In this document: piece after piece, positions 1 to 8,047 of the stretch
How the letters are laid out: each line of letters begins with the position of its first letter
Position numbering within the stretch: position 1 is the stretch's first letter
From: Clostridia bacterium
GTDB lineage: Bacteria; Bacillota; Clostridia; Christensenellales; Aristaeellaceae
NCBI GenBank assembly: GCA_017397895.1
Contig: JAFQHP010000017.1
Coordinates: forward strand, 120,975 to 184,974
Reading direction: 5' to 3'
Length of the DNA: 64,000 nucleotides
Program-made: the position numbers and the translations under genes
The notes under the pieces: generated by a model
Databases searched by the model: none
What the model saw: the letters and a program-made list of their open reading frames with translations, nothing else
What the model was told of the DNA's origin: nothing

Positions 1-120
1 GAAGGGAAGAAGGAAGCCGCCCTGGAAAAGCTGGAGCTGGCGCTGGAAGGCCGCTTTTCGCCCCTGAATTATGTAACCAGAGCGGTTGTGGAAGAAGAAG
101 TTGCTCAGTTGAAAAAATAA
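1..120 (+). CDS. C-terminal end of an unidentified protein
   Basis: The window opens inside a reading frame that stays open for 39 codons from base 1 and stops at TAA 118-120. The visible tail is charged and helix-like, rich in Glu, Lys and Leu, ending in Gln-Leu-Lys-Lys. It is followed at once by a strong hairpin and T-run, which supports this being a true gene end. Too little is present to name a family; the 5' part lies outside the window. Confidence 0.6.
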   Translation, partial: EGKKEAALEKLELALEGRFSPLNYVTRAVVEEEVAQLKK

Positions 121-128
121 GCAAAATA

Positions 129-153
129 GCCGGCAAAATGGCCGGCTTTTTTT
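129..153 (+). terminator. Rho-independent terminator of the partial gene
   Basis: A GCCGGC arm (129-134) pairs with GCCGGC (141-146) across an AAAATG loop and is followed by seven T. It lies 8 bases after the stop codon of the partial gene. Confidence 0.85.
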
Positions 154-217
154 GTGGATATATGTAACAAAACGGGAAGCTGATACGTTCAGTATATGAA
201 GGGAAAGGGGGATGGGT

Positions 218-1156
218 GTGAAAAAATGCCTGTGTATGCTGATAGCGGCAATGCTTTTGTTTTATTGCTTTGGAGGGCTGGGGGAGGAATACTATGTGGT
301 GCATAATCCTAACCCGCAGGACCGGCTGAACCTGCGTATTTTTCCGGATAAAGAATCGGATTCCCTGGGCCGATACTATAATGGCGTAATTGTCCGAAAA
401 ATACGGGACGTGAACCGGGAATGGATGCAGGTACAGATTGGCAATGCAAGCGGATACATGATGAAGGAATACCTGTGTGATTTTTATCCTTCTCAGGGCA
501 ATGCCGTCCGGGATGCACAGATCATCAGCCCATACAAGGCCCATCAGGAATTATTGGATGGGCCCGGGATGGACGGTGAATTGATTGTTGATTTGCCGGA
601 AGGGGTGCAGGTGCAGGTGCTGGGTGTTACGGGAGCGTGCGCCCATGTGCAAACAAGCGGTACGGACGGTTATGTGCCGTTGTACACCGTTTCATACCCG
701 GATCAGCCTGTTAAAAAGAAGACGTTTTATGCCTATAAAGATTCAAATGCCCTGGAATACGACCTGTTTGTGATCAGAAAAATGCATACAGATGAGCAAA
801 ACAGGGTATACGCAGTATCAGGAACGTTTGAAAAACTGATTGACGATGAAGAATGTGGGCGTATGATTGCGGCTGAAAACGGAAAAATGTTTACACTCTC
901 ACTGTCAAATGATTTCCAGGCAGAAATGCTGAAAAGCAACGGCCTTCTGCCAATATATAATGTGCCGGTGAAGGACTTGTATCAGTGGTATTTGTGTTCA
1001 TATCTGGATGGCAGCGTGCCGGAGCGGGGAAAATTGATCTACGAATGGGATGAACCGGAAGGCAATTTTGATTTCTGGTTTGTCACTACACAGGTTTTCC
1101 TCAATGCCGAGCAGGAAATAGCATATATGGAATTTTTCTATGTGCCGTGGATGTAA
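218..1156 (+). CDS. Secreted protein with two bacterial SH3-like domains
   Basis: About 312 residues. The N-terminus is a signal peptide: Lys-Lys, a Leu/Ala-rich core, then a Gly-Glu-Glu cleavage region near residue 22. Residues about 25-90 resemble an SH3b domain (LNLR, then a WMQVQ strand and a GY turn), and residues about 100-160 look like a second one (GELIVDLPEG, GYVPL). Such domains usually bind the cell wall. The remaining C-terminal half has no recognised fold. GTG 218 is chosen as start because the purine-rich site at 201-211 then has a 6-base spacer; ATG 212 would directly abut it. The gene stands alone. It could be an export-linked wall sensor, but no catalytic motif is visible. 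Confidence 0.75.
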   Translation: MKKCLCMLIAAMLLFYCFGGLGEEYYVVHNPNPQDRLNLRIFPDKESDSLGRYYNGVIVRKIRDVNREWMQVQIGNASGYMMKEYLCDFYPSQGNAVRDAQIISPYKAHQELLDGPGMDGELIVDLPEGVQVQVLGVTGACAHVQTSGTDGYVPLYTVSYPDQPVKKKTFYAYKDSNALEYDLFVIRKMHTDEQNRVYAVSGTFEKLIDDEECGRMIAAENGKMFTLSLSNDFQAEMLKSNGLLPIYNVPVKDLYQWYLCSYLDGSVPERGKLIYEWDEPEGNFDFWFVTTQVFLNAEQEIAYMEFFYVPWM

Positions 1157-1216
1157 AAAAAGAAGCCTGTTGGCGGGAGGTTTCTTAAGGATCAATTTAT
1201 CCATCAACGAACAAAC

Positions 1217-1250
1217 GAGCATCCGACGATCATATCGGATGCTCATTTGC
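1217..1250 (-). terminator. Perfect 10-bp hairpin, probable terminator of the small minus-strand gene
   Basis: GAGCATCCGA (1217-1226) pairs perfectly with TCGGATGCTC (1235-1244) across 8 bases. Read on the minus strand it is followed by GTTTGTTCGTT, a T-rich but interrupted tail. It lies about 110 bases beyond the stop of the 1352-1498 gene. The rest of 1157-1351 holds only a weaker imperfect hairpin after the SH3b gene. Confidence 0.45.
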
Positions 1251-1351
1251 TTTTGCAGCCCAATGAACGCAATGCACCGGAACGGTGCGTATAATTGCGC
1301 CCTCTCAAAGCAGTAGGAAGTAAGCTTTTTCTTTCCTAACAAAAATAGCGT

Positions 1352-1498
1352 TTATTGGTTGGCTGAATCAATCTCTCTTTGACGTTTCACTGCGCCAATA
1401 ATTTCTCTCATGCTTGGATCACCTTTGATGGTGCAACGAAGCCCATCGAAATTCACTGTGGTCAACAGTTCCCTGAATATGTGCCAGAATCTTTTCAT
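1352..1498 (-). CDS. Small 48-residue protein divergent from a TetR regulator
   Basis: ATG at 1498 is preceded on the minus strand by AAAGGAG with a good spacer, and the frame runs 48 codons to TAA at 1352. The product starts MKRFWHIFRE, contains an FDGLRC stretch, and ends with a polar REIDSANQ tail. It is basic, with one Cys and no membrane span. It diverges from the TetR gene at 1678, the usual arrangement for a regulator and its target, so it may be controlled by that regulator. No family is recognised. It could be an intact microprotein or the surviving end of a larger target gene. The plus-strand frame covering the same bases lacks a ribosome site. Confidence 0.5.
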   Translation of the reverse strand: MKRFWHIFRELLTTVNFDGLRCTIKGDPSMREIIGAVKRQREIDSANQ

Positions 1499-1626
1499 TT
1501 GATTACGCTCCTTTCAGCTTTATTTTATTGTTGCATTCATGATAAAGAAAACGGTCAACTGCTGATTTTTGAGGAAAATACGGACAAAACCTCTTCATTT
1601 ATCCATCAAATTTTCAACATTGTTGG

Positions 1627-1655
1627 TTGGATAGTATGCCACACAAGTGTATAAT
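1627..1655 (+). promoter_or_regulatory. Promoter of the TetR-family gene
   Basis: A perfect -10 TATAAT (1650-1655) lies 17 bases after a weak -35 TTGGAT (1627-1632). An ACACAAGTGT imperfect dyad (1641-1650) abuts the -10 and could be part of an autoregulatory operator. Confidence 0.65.
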
Positions 1656-1677
1656 AAATTCAGGAAGGAGAGATAAT

Positions 1678-2250
1678 ATGAAGCATGAGATTACAACCTA
1701 CAATACAAAAAAACTAATTTCAAATACATTAAAAGCACTCATGCGTACTAAGCCCTTTTCGAAAATTACGGTGAGTGAGATCATTTCCACCTGTAAAATC
1801 AACCGTAAAACGTTTTACTACCATTTTGAGGATATTTTTGCTTTGGTCAAGTGGATGTTTGAAGAAGAAGCCATTGAAGTGGTAAAGCATTTTAATTTGT
1901 TTATGGATTACGAATCGTCGATCCGCTTTGTTATGCAGTATGTAGATGAGAATGATTACATTATCAGTTGTGTTTATGATTCAATCGGCAGGGACGCAAT
2001 GAAACACTTTTTTTATGCCGATTTTGTGAGTATTGTTACCTCAGTCATTGATGCCGCTGTCGATAAGTATGACAAGAAAATTGACCCTGCGTTTAAAGTG
2101 TATGTTGCGAAGTTTTATGCCGAAGCGCTATCCGGCATGCTAATCGACTGGGCAAAAGAGCGAGACAAACACGACAGAGAAAAAGTTGTTGGCTATCTCA
2201 CAACCATTATCGACCTTGCGTTGAAAAGCATGGAAATATACGACCAATAA
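1678..2250 (+). CDS. TetR/AcrR-family transcriptional regulator
   Basis: 190 residues. The N-terminal TetR helix-turn-helix is clear at about residues 10-55: SNTLKALM, FSKITVSEI, CKINRKTFYYHF. The Tyr-Tyr-His-Phe after the recognition helix is typical of the DhaS/YfiR-like subgroup. The C-terminal helical ligand-binding part (about 60-190) resembles the TetR_C domain often found with those regulators. ATG 1678 is chosen because GAAGGAGAG lies just upstream and the promoter -10 ends at 1655; a longer frame from 1627 would begin inside the promoter. The gene diverges from the small ORF at 1498, its best candidate target along with itself. Confidence 0.85.
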   Translation: MKHEITTYNTKKLISNTLKALMRTKPFSKITVSEIISTCKINRKTFYYHFEDIFALVKWMFEEEAIEVVKHFNLFMDYESSIRFVMQYVDENDYIISCVYDSIGRDAMKHFFYADFVSIVTSVIDAAVDKYDKKIDPAFKVYVAKFYAEALSGMLIDWAKERDKHDREKVVGYLTTIIDLALKSMEIYDQ

Positions 2251-2281
2251 AGAATGATGACGATTGTTTTATTGACAGGAA

Positions 2282-2330
2282 AAAGCAGTACACCTCACTT
2301 CAACTCAGTGTGGTGTACTGCTTTCACTTT
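2282..2330 (+). terminator. Long hairpin terminator after tetR
   Basis: An 18-bp stem with one mismatch (2282-2299 with 2307-2324) and a 7-base loop is followed by a T-rich but interrupted tail. Confidence 0.75.
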
Positions 2331-2425
2331 GTCTTGAGTGTCACTCAATTCTAAAAAGATGATAGGAAATCGTAAAAGATAAGTCCTTCCTTACCATCGC
2401 CCTCACTGCAGGCTTCTTTTTTTGC

Positions 2426-3303
2426 TTATTTGGGTTCTACAGGGATCCATACCTCATACCATTTGTTTTTCCGGCGCATGGCCCTGTCTGCCCAAAGGTG
2501 CAGTACTTCAATGGCCAGCTCCCCCTTTTGCCGATAACCGGAGGATGGAAGCCAGCTGCTAAAAATCTGGTCAAAAAGCCGGGGGAATTCTTCCCAGGCA
2601 AGGCCGCCTTTGCCGGTGCGGAAGGCGGCATAGGTGCCCTCCGGCAGGGTGAATGTTTCCAGGTTTTCTGTGCGGCAGTCGTCCTTTTCCCGGGCGATCA
2701 TGTAGCTTTTGTCTCCCTGCCACACGCCGTACCACACGCCGTCCATCTGGGTGGCGGCGGAATCGTCCCAGCGGCCAAGGGTGATTTTACCCGGCACATC
2801 CTCATACCGCTCGGACCACATGGTGTTCCGCAGCTCCTCCCTGTGGACATAGCCCTGGCCTGCATATGGCCGGGAGAGGCCATAGAGGCGGGTTTCCTTC
2901 AGCTCAATGAGTTGCATATCCATTTGTTTTGCTCCTTTGATCTGGATGTGAAAGGAAGCGGGTGGATATACCTTCAAATTGCCGCCGTATTTCCTATAAG
3001 CGGAGGGCGAAAGGCCGTGCAGGCGCAGGAACGCCCTGGAAAAGGCGGCGGTGGAATCCCAGCCGTACTGGACGGCAATATCTAGATACGCTTGTCCGTC
3101 AGGCGCAGATCTTCAGCCGCTCTTGTGAGCCTGCGGCAGCGGATGTATTCCGATAAGGTCATGCCGGTGATGTAGCTGAAAAAGCGCTGGAAACTGTCCA
3201 GGCTGGAGCAGGCCATGCCCGCCGCATGATCCAGATCCAATTCTGCGCACAAATTGTCCTCGATATAGCGGATGGCCCGGTTCAGTTGATCAGGTATATG
3301 CAT
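2426..3303 (-). pseudogene. AraC-family regulator with effector-binding domain, broken by a one-base frameshift
   Basis: Minus-strand ATG 3303 follows GGGAGG with an 8-base spacer. The first part encodes a typical AraC first helix-turn-helix (LDLDHAAGMA, SLDSFQRFF, then TLSEYIRCRRL) and runs into TAG after TDKRI near 3078. Inserting one base there restores the expected LDIAVQYG, STAAFSRAF and GLSPSAYRK of the second helix-turn-helix, then continues in one frame to 2426 through a GyrI/Rob-like effector-binding domain. The repaired protein would be about 292 residues, normal for this class. The break lies at the ATCTAGAT junction. It could be a genuine recent inactivation or a sequencing error. 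As written, the product keeps only half of its DNA-binding domain. Confidence 0.85.
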
Positions 3304-3384
3304 CCGTTTCACCTCCCGAAAAAAGAATAGCAGAAAGGGGACGGGGATGCATGATTTTTTTCGGGCGGGATATGGTAAATTACA

Positions 3385-4338
3385 TCAGCCCATCAGCTTT
3401 TTCCAGGCGCTTTCCATCAGGATGAAAAAGGCCTGGCCTTCCACGGCCACAAAGGGCCGGTCAAAATCCGGCATACCGCACACATTGCGAACCAGGCCGA
3501 ACCTGTCTACCTGGGCATGGGCAGCCTGACGGGCCAGATGGGCTGCGGGAAGATACTTTTTGTCCAGCCAGCCCTCCTGTACGCCCCGGAATACGGTGTA
3601 GGAGAGCATCTGGCCGAAATTGACCTCCGGGAAAGCGGCAGGGTCGTCCAGAACATCATGGAACATACCGTTATCCATCTGGAAGGGAAGGGCAGCGTCC
3701 AGCAGAAGGCAGATTTTTTCGGTAAGCTCTGCCTTTTCTGCCTGCATGTGATCCGGCAGCAACGCCCGCACCCGGGCCATGCCGGCCAGGGCCCAGCCAT
3801 TGCCCACGCCCCACACATCCTTGCGGATGAAGCGGTTTTCCCCTTCGTGGAAGCGGTGGGAAAGAAGGTGCTTTTCCCCGTCCAAAAGGGCATTCCAATA
3901 GCCCCTGATTTGCTTCATGGCTTCTTCATAAAGCCCGGCACGGGCCAGGAAGGGGGGCAGCATATAGAACGAATCCACCCAGAATTCCTGCTGGTGAACC
4001 AGATGATACACAATGCCCTCTTTGCTTCTTGGGGCATCCAGCATGGCCCACTTGAGCAGCTTTTCCTTGGCTTCCATCAGAGAAAGGGCACCGGTTTCTT
4101 CGCAGGCGAAAAGCAGCGCTTCGCCGATGGCGCAAGGGTCCGTCACCGCACCGGGGTCGCCGATGTGGGCACAGCGGCCGTCTGCCAGCTGACGGTTGGC
4201 ACCTTCAACGGCCAGCAGGATGGCGCAATCTTCGTCGCCGCTTTCCAGGAAGGCCTGCGCCAGTACGCCCTGCTCCCAGCTGTAGCGCTGCATGGCAAGG
4301 GCTGCATTTTTTACCTTTTGCAATAATTGAACAGGCAT
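3385..4338 (-). CDS. Glycoside hydrolase family 105, unsaturated uronyl hydrolase
   Basis: 317 residues, near the usual length of GH105 enzymes such as YteR. These cytoplasmic alpha/alpha-barrel hydrolases remove the unsaturated uronyl residue left when lyases cut pectin. Family marks are RYSWEQGVLA near the start, the catalytic-region FWVDSFYMLPPFLA, WGVGNGWALAGMARV and the later FGQMLSYTVFRG. There is no signal peptide, so the substrate would be an imported disaccharide. ATG 4338 has GGAG at a suitable distance and a good promoter. The gene diverges from an MFS transporter at 4496, which may import its substrate. GH88 is a related alternative. Confidence 0.85.
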   Translation of the reverse strand: MPVQLLQKVKNAALAMQRYSWEQGVLAQAFLESGDEDCAILLAVEGANRQLADGRCAHIGDPGAVTDPCAIGEALLFACEETGALSLMEAKEKLLKWAMLDAPRSKEGIVYHLVHQQEFWVDSFYMLPPFLARAGLYEEAMKQIRGYWNALLDGEKHLLSHRFHEGENRFIRKDVWGVGNGWALAGMARVRALLPDHMQAEKAELTEKICLLLDAALPFQMDNGMFHDVLDDPAAFPEVNFGQMLSYTVFRGVQEGWLDKKYLPAAHLARQAAHAQVDRFGLVRNVCGMPDFDRPFVAVEGQAFFILMESAWKKLMG

Positions 4339-4367
4339 ATAGAACGCTCCATATCGTTTTTTTCTTG

Positions 4368-4396
4368 ATTATAGCAGAGATAAGATTTTTTGTCAC
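4368..4396 (-). promoter_or_regulatory. Promoter of the GH105 gene
   Basis: On the minus strand, GTGACA (4391-4396) and a perfect TATAAT (4368-4373) are 17 bases apart. The -10 lies 30 bases before the GH105 start. Confidence 0.75.
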
Positions 4397-4495
4397 CTGT
4401 TTGAGCAAGAATTGTTTGAAAATGCAGCAGGAAATCACAATCGGGAAAGAGAAATGATTATTGTTCGATGTTGATTGAGGGAAAGGGACAGAACC

Positions 4496-5896
4496 ATGAA
4501 GATATTTCGGAAGAAAAAAGGCCCGGGCATGCTGCGGCTTCTGTATGATGAAGCCAGGCTGGAACCCCATGTGCGCAAGGGCCTGAACTGGATTATGGGC
4601 GGCAATCTGTGCGGTACATTGCATGGCACCATCTGCGGCGGCGGTACGGCGGCCATGGTGGGCCTGGCCGGGCTGCTGGGCGCCGGGGATATGGAGTTCG
4701 GCTTGCTGGTGGCACTACCCCAGGTGGCTGCGCTGTTGCAGATTCCGTTTTCGGTATGGGTAAACAAGGCCAGGAAACGGAAAATATTTCTGCTCACCTT
4801 CGGCGTGTTTTCCCGGCTTTTGTGGCTGGCGCTTGGCTTTTTGCCCTTGCTGGGCAATGTGCCGGAAAGCAAGCTGCCCCTGTATACGCTGATCACCCTG
4901 CTTGGCATCTCATCCGCCTGCGGCGCTGCCATCAACGTGTGCTGGTTCCCCTGGTTTTCGGAGATGGCGCCCATCCGCATCAGAGGCAGATGGCTGTCGT
5001 ACCGGGATCGGATTATTGCGGTGGCCGGCCTTCTGTTTGGCTTGCTGGTTGCGTATCTGCTTGACGTGCTGCCCATTGACTCAAAATACATTGTAATTTT
5101 CCTGGTGGGCGGCGCTTTGGGCGTGATGGACATGATCTGCTTTGGCTTTGCCCGGGAAGAACCCATGAAAGCGCCGGAAGAAAAAATGCAGCTGAAAAAG
5201 AGCCTGGGCGAAATTCTTCGCAACAAGCCCTTTATGCGCATTACCGTCATGTGGACGGCCTGGTGCTTTACGGCCAACCTGTCCGGCGCTTACCTGACGC
5301 CCTATTCTATGAACGTGATGGGGCTGGACTTTTTGCAGATTACCCTCTTTGGTACGGTGGCATCGTCCCTGGCCACGGCGCTGATCATTTCCAAGTGGGG
5401 CAGGGCGCTGGACAGCCACGGCAGCCGGAACGTGATGCTGGTGGCCGGCATCGGCGCAGCCATCACGCCTGTATTTTACGTGATGGCCAGCCCCGGCAAT
5501 ATCTGGCCCACGCTGCTTCACAATGTGATCGGCGCGCTGTTCTGGAGCGGCACCAACCTGGCCGCCAACAGCATGCAGCTTTCCAATTCGCCGGAGGAAA
5601 ACCGGCCCATGTACATTGCCATTTTCTCCTGCATTACCTGCCTTGTGGGCACTGCCCTGGGCACCATGTGCGGCGGGTGGCTTTTGACCTGGGCAGAGCA
5701 CAGCGGCATGTTTGGCGGCTGGTTTGACCGTTACAAGGCCCTGGCGGTACTGTCCGTCATTTTGCGGCTTGGCATTACGCTGCTCTTGGTGCCGGGCATG
5801 AGCAATGAAAGCGATTCCAAGGCGAAGGACGTGGTGCGGTTCTTTATGCCCGATATCAGGAAGCTGAAGAAGCTGCATTTTCGCCGCGTACGTTAA
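4496..5896 (+). CDS. Major facilitator superfamily transporter
   Basis: 466 residues with about 12 hydrophobic segments split by a hydrophilic centre near residues 210-235 (EEPMKAPEEKMQLKKS). The loop after TM2, VNKARKRKIF, is an MFS-type basic cytoplasmic loop, and SWFSEMAPIRIRGRW-like text in the first half is also typical. ATG 4496 is preceded by AGGGAAAGGGA; an upstream TTG would lie in that site. It diverges from GH105, so it may carry pectin-derived disaccharides, but substrate cannot be read from sequence. The stop codon overlaps that of the converging ZIP gene in the palindrome TTAA, leaving no room for a terminator. Confidence 0.8.
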   Translation: MKIFRKKKGPGMLRLLYDEARLEPHVRKGLNWIMGGNLCGTLHGTICGGGTAAMVGLAGLLGAGDMEFGLLVALPQVAALLQIPFSVWVNKARKRKIFLLTFGVFSRLLWLALGFLPLLGNVPESKLPLYTLITLLGISSACGAAINVCWFPWFSEMAPIRIRGRWLSYRDRIIAVAGLLFGLLVAYLLDVLPIDSKYIVIFLVGGALGVMDMICFGFAREEPMKAPEEKMQLKKSLGEILRNKPFMRITVMWTAWCFTANLSGAYLTPYSMNVMGLDFLQITLFGTVASSLATALIISKWGRALDSHGSRNVMLVAGIGAAITPVFYVMASPGNIWPTLLHNVIGALFWSGTNLAANSMQLSNSPEENRPMYIAIFSCITCLVGTALGTMCGGWLLTWAEHSGMFGGWFDRYKALAVLSVILRLGITLLLVPGMSNESDSKAKDVVRFFMPDIRKLKKLHFRRVR

Positions 5897-6669
5897 CCCA
5901 GTGCAATATCCAATATCATCATCAGCGCAAAGCCCGCAGAAAACACCAGCGCGGGCTTTGCGTTTTCTTTGCCTGCCTTTGCGGCGGGGATCATATCATC
6001 CGCTACCACAAAGATCATGGCCCCTGCCGCAAAGGACAAAATAAAGGGCAAAAGAGGCGTGAAAAAGGATGTGAGAAGCAAGGTCAATACTGCGCCCACA
6101 GGCTCCACAATGCCGGAAAGCAGGGTGAGTAAAAAGGCTTTTCTGCGGGTATCACCCCTGGCACGTAAGGGTGCATAGATGATGGCGCCCTCGGGAATAT
6201 TCTGGATGGCAATGCCAAGGGACATAATGGCAGCCTCCGCTGCCGTGAGTGCATTTGAGTGGATGAGGCCGGAAAGGGCCACGCCGACAGCCATTCCCTC
6301 CGGAAAATTGTGCAGCGTTACCGCCAGCATCAAAAGGCTTTGTTTTTTCCTTTGTTTGTTGCGCCGGAGGATATCTTCCAGGGCGGCAATGAACAAAACC
6401 CCAAACAGAAAGCCTACAGCAGGCGGCAGGAAGGAAAGGGTGCCTTTGCACAGCCGGATGGCCGGCTGCAAAAGGGACCAGATGGAGGCGGCCAGCATGA
6501 CCCCGGCAGCGGCGGCGGTGAGATAGCGTTCCTTTTCCAGGGAATAATGATCGGAAAACAAAAAGGGAATAACGCCCAGCATGGTACCCACAAAGGGCAG
6601 CAGAATGCCGGGCAATAAAGCACTATAAGGCATGCACACCCCCGGGTGTGCATGAGGAAGAAAGAACAT
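5893..6669 (-). CDS. ZIP-family divalent metal transporter
   Basis: 258 residues with about eight membrane segments. The two ZIP signature helices are present: HNFPEGMAVG (TM4) and IQNIPEGAII (TM5), whose His, Asn, Pro and Glu residues line the metal path. The family moves Zn2+, Fe2+ or Mn2+ into the cytoplasm. ATG 6669 is chosen because GAAAGGAG sits just upstream; an earlier ATG at 6693 would place that site inside the coding region. It converges on the MFS gene with overlapping stop codons. No metal-responsive operator is evident. Confidence 0.9.
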   Translation of the reverse strand: MFFLPHAHPGVCMPYSALLPGILLPFVGTMLGVIPFLFSDHYSLEKERYLTAAAAGVMLAASIWSLLQPAIRLCKGTLSFLPPAVGFLFGVLFIAALEDILRRNKQRKKQSLLMLAVTLHNFPEGMAVGVALSGLIHSNALTAAEAAIMSLGIAIQNIPEGAIIYAPLRARGDTRRKAFLLTLLSGIVEPVGAVLTLLLTSFFTPLLPFILSFAAGAMIFVVADDMIPAAKAGKENAKPALVFSAGFALMMILDIALG

Positions 6670-6734
6670 AAAAAAGCTCCTTTCCCGGTGCATGATACAG
6701 TGTCAGCATATGCAGGGGAAAGGAGGGGCGTGTG

Positions 6735-7904
6735 TCAGAGGAGGGAAAGGGCGGCGTCCAGAACGGTTTCTTCCGTGGTGCTGCCCTGGGCAAAATCCGG
6801 CTTGCCGCCGCCACGGGCGCCTGTTTTGCGAAGGAGGGCTGCCATGTCCACATCCACATCCCGGCTTCTGGCAAATAGCAGCATCCGGCCCCCATCCCGC
6901 CGGCAGGAAAGCAGAAGCAGGGTGTTTTCTTCCGCAATCAGTTCTTTGGCAGCCTGCTGCATGGCGGCAGCGTCCGCAAAAGGCAGGTGGCAGGCGTAAA
7001 TGAATTTGCCGTCCCGGATGTGTTTCGACATACGGATCATGTGGAGTGTAGCCTCAGACAGGCGGGACTGTACATCCTTCACCTGTGCTGCATTTGCCTG
7101 GATCAGCTTTTCCAGGGTGGCGGGGGCGGTATGTACGTCGGCGGAAAGGAGCGTGCCGATCTCACGGACGCACCGGTGGCAGGCCTGGTAATGCTCCGCG
7201 GCCCGCATGCCAGCCAGGAACGTGAGCCGCATATTGCCCCGGGAAGGGGCGGTGGAGAGAATTTTCACGGGGCCGATCTGGCCGGTGGTGGAAGGATGGG
7301 TGCCCCCGCAGGCCACCATTTCATAATCCCCCATGGCCACAATGCGGATGTGCTCATTGACGGTGGGCTTTTTGCGGATGGGCAGGGAAGAAAGTTCCTT
7401 ATCATCCGGGAACCAGCAGCGGATCGGGTCATTATGCTGAATGCGTTCATTGACCAGTTTTTCCACCTGTGCCGTTTCTTCATCGGTAAGGTGGGTTTTA
7501 CCTTCCGGCATGGTGATATCGATGGTGGATTCCTCCTGGCCGGTGTGCAGGCCGATGGTGACACCGCCGAACAATTGCCAGACGGCCCCTGCGATCATAT
7601 GATCCCCGGCGTGCTGTTGCATATGGTCAAAACGGCGATCCCATTGAATTTGACCGAGAACCTGAGCCCCTTCAGGGATGGGCCGGTCCAGATGATGCCA
7701 GACGATATCGTCTTCCACCGTCACGTCGGTCACGTTGATCGCGGTGTCCTCAAAGGTGAGGGTGCCCAGGTCATTGGGCTGGCCGCCGGAGGTGGGGTAG
7801 AAGGCGGATTGATTAAGGGCCACCCGGTTTCCTTCGGCATGAACCACAATCCCGGAAAACTCGGTCAGGTACGCATTATCATAATACAGGCGCAGGGTTT
7901 TCAT
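6735..7904 (-). CDS. AlaX-type alanyl-tRNA editing protein with DHHA1 domain
   Basis: 389 residues. It resembles the AlaRS editing module without the aminoacylation core: an N-terminal beta-barrel (NQSAFYPTSGGQP), zinc-site motifs HMQQH and CGGTH in the editing domain, then a DHHA1-like C-terminal domain ending in a glycine-rich GARGGGKPDFAQG. Such long AlaX proteins hydrolyse Ser or Gly from mischarged tRNA-Ala. AAGGAG precedes ATG 7904 and an extended -10 promoter lies upstream. The gap to the ZIP gene downstream is 65 bases, so both could share a transcript. Confidence 0.9.
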   Translation of the reverse strand: MKTLRLYYDNAYLTEFSGIVVHAEGNRVALNQSAFYPTSGGQPNDLGTLTFEDTAINVTDVTVEDDIVWHHLDRPIPEGAQVLGQIQWDRRFDHMQQHAGDHMIAGAVWQLFGGVTIGLHTGQEESTIDITMPEGKTHLTDEETAQVEKLVNERIQHNDPIRCWFPDDKELSSLPIRKKPTVNEHIRIVAMGDYEMVACGGTHPSTTGQIGPVKILSTAPSRGNMRLTFLAGMRAAEHYQACHRCVREIGTLLSADVHTAPATLEKLIQANAAQVKDVQSRLSEATLHMIRMSKHIRDGKFIYACHLPFADAAAMQQAAKELIAEENTLLLLSCRRDGGRMLLFARSRDVDVDMAALLRKTGARGGGKPDFAQGSTTEETVLDAALSLL

Positions 7905-7952
7905 GGCAGATTCTCCTTGTGCAGATCGACAAAATGTATCTTATTCCGGACA

Positions 7953-7981
7953 ATTATAGCATGACGGGCAAGATAGGGCAA
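7953..7981 (-). promoter_or_regulatory. Promoter of the AlaX gene
   Basis: On the minus strand, TTGCCC and TGC-TATAAT (extended -10, 7953-7958) are separated by 17 bases. Confidence 0.7.
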
Positions 7982-7989
7982 GAAGGGGT

Positions 7990-8019
7990 TTGACAAGGGG
8001 GAAAGCTGCACCGTATAAT
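7990..8019 (+). promoter_or_regulatory. Promoter of the GH43 gene
   Basis: Consensus TTGACA (7990-7995) and TATAAT (8014-8019) with an 18-base spacer. The -10 overlaps ATG 8018, which rules that ATG out as the start of translation. Confidence 0.85.
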
Positions 8020-8047
8020 GAACAAAAAAACGAAAGAGGCGAGCGGC

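Noticed and set aside
1379..1654. A 91-residue plus-strand frame before tetR
   Set aside because: It has no ribosome site, runs through the TetR promoter, and the minus strand holds a better small gene with a perfect site.
8018..8047. ATG 8018 as start of the GH43 gene
   Set aside because: That ATG overlaps the -10 hexamer TATAAT of the promoter, so it precedes transcription.
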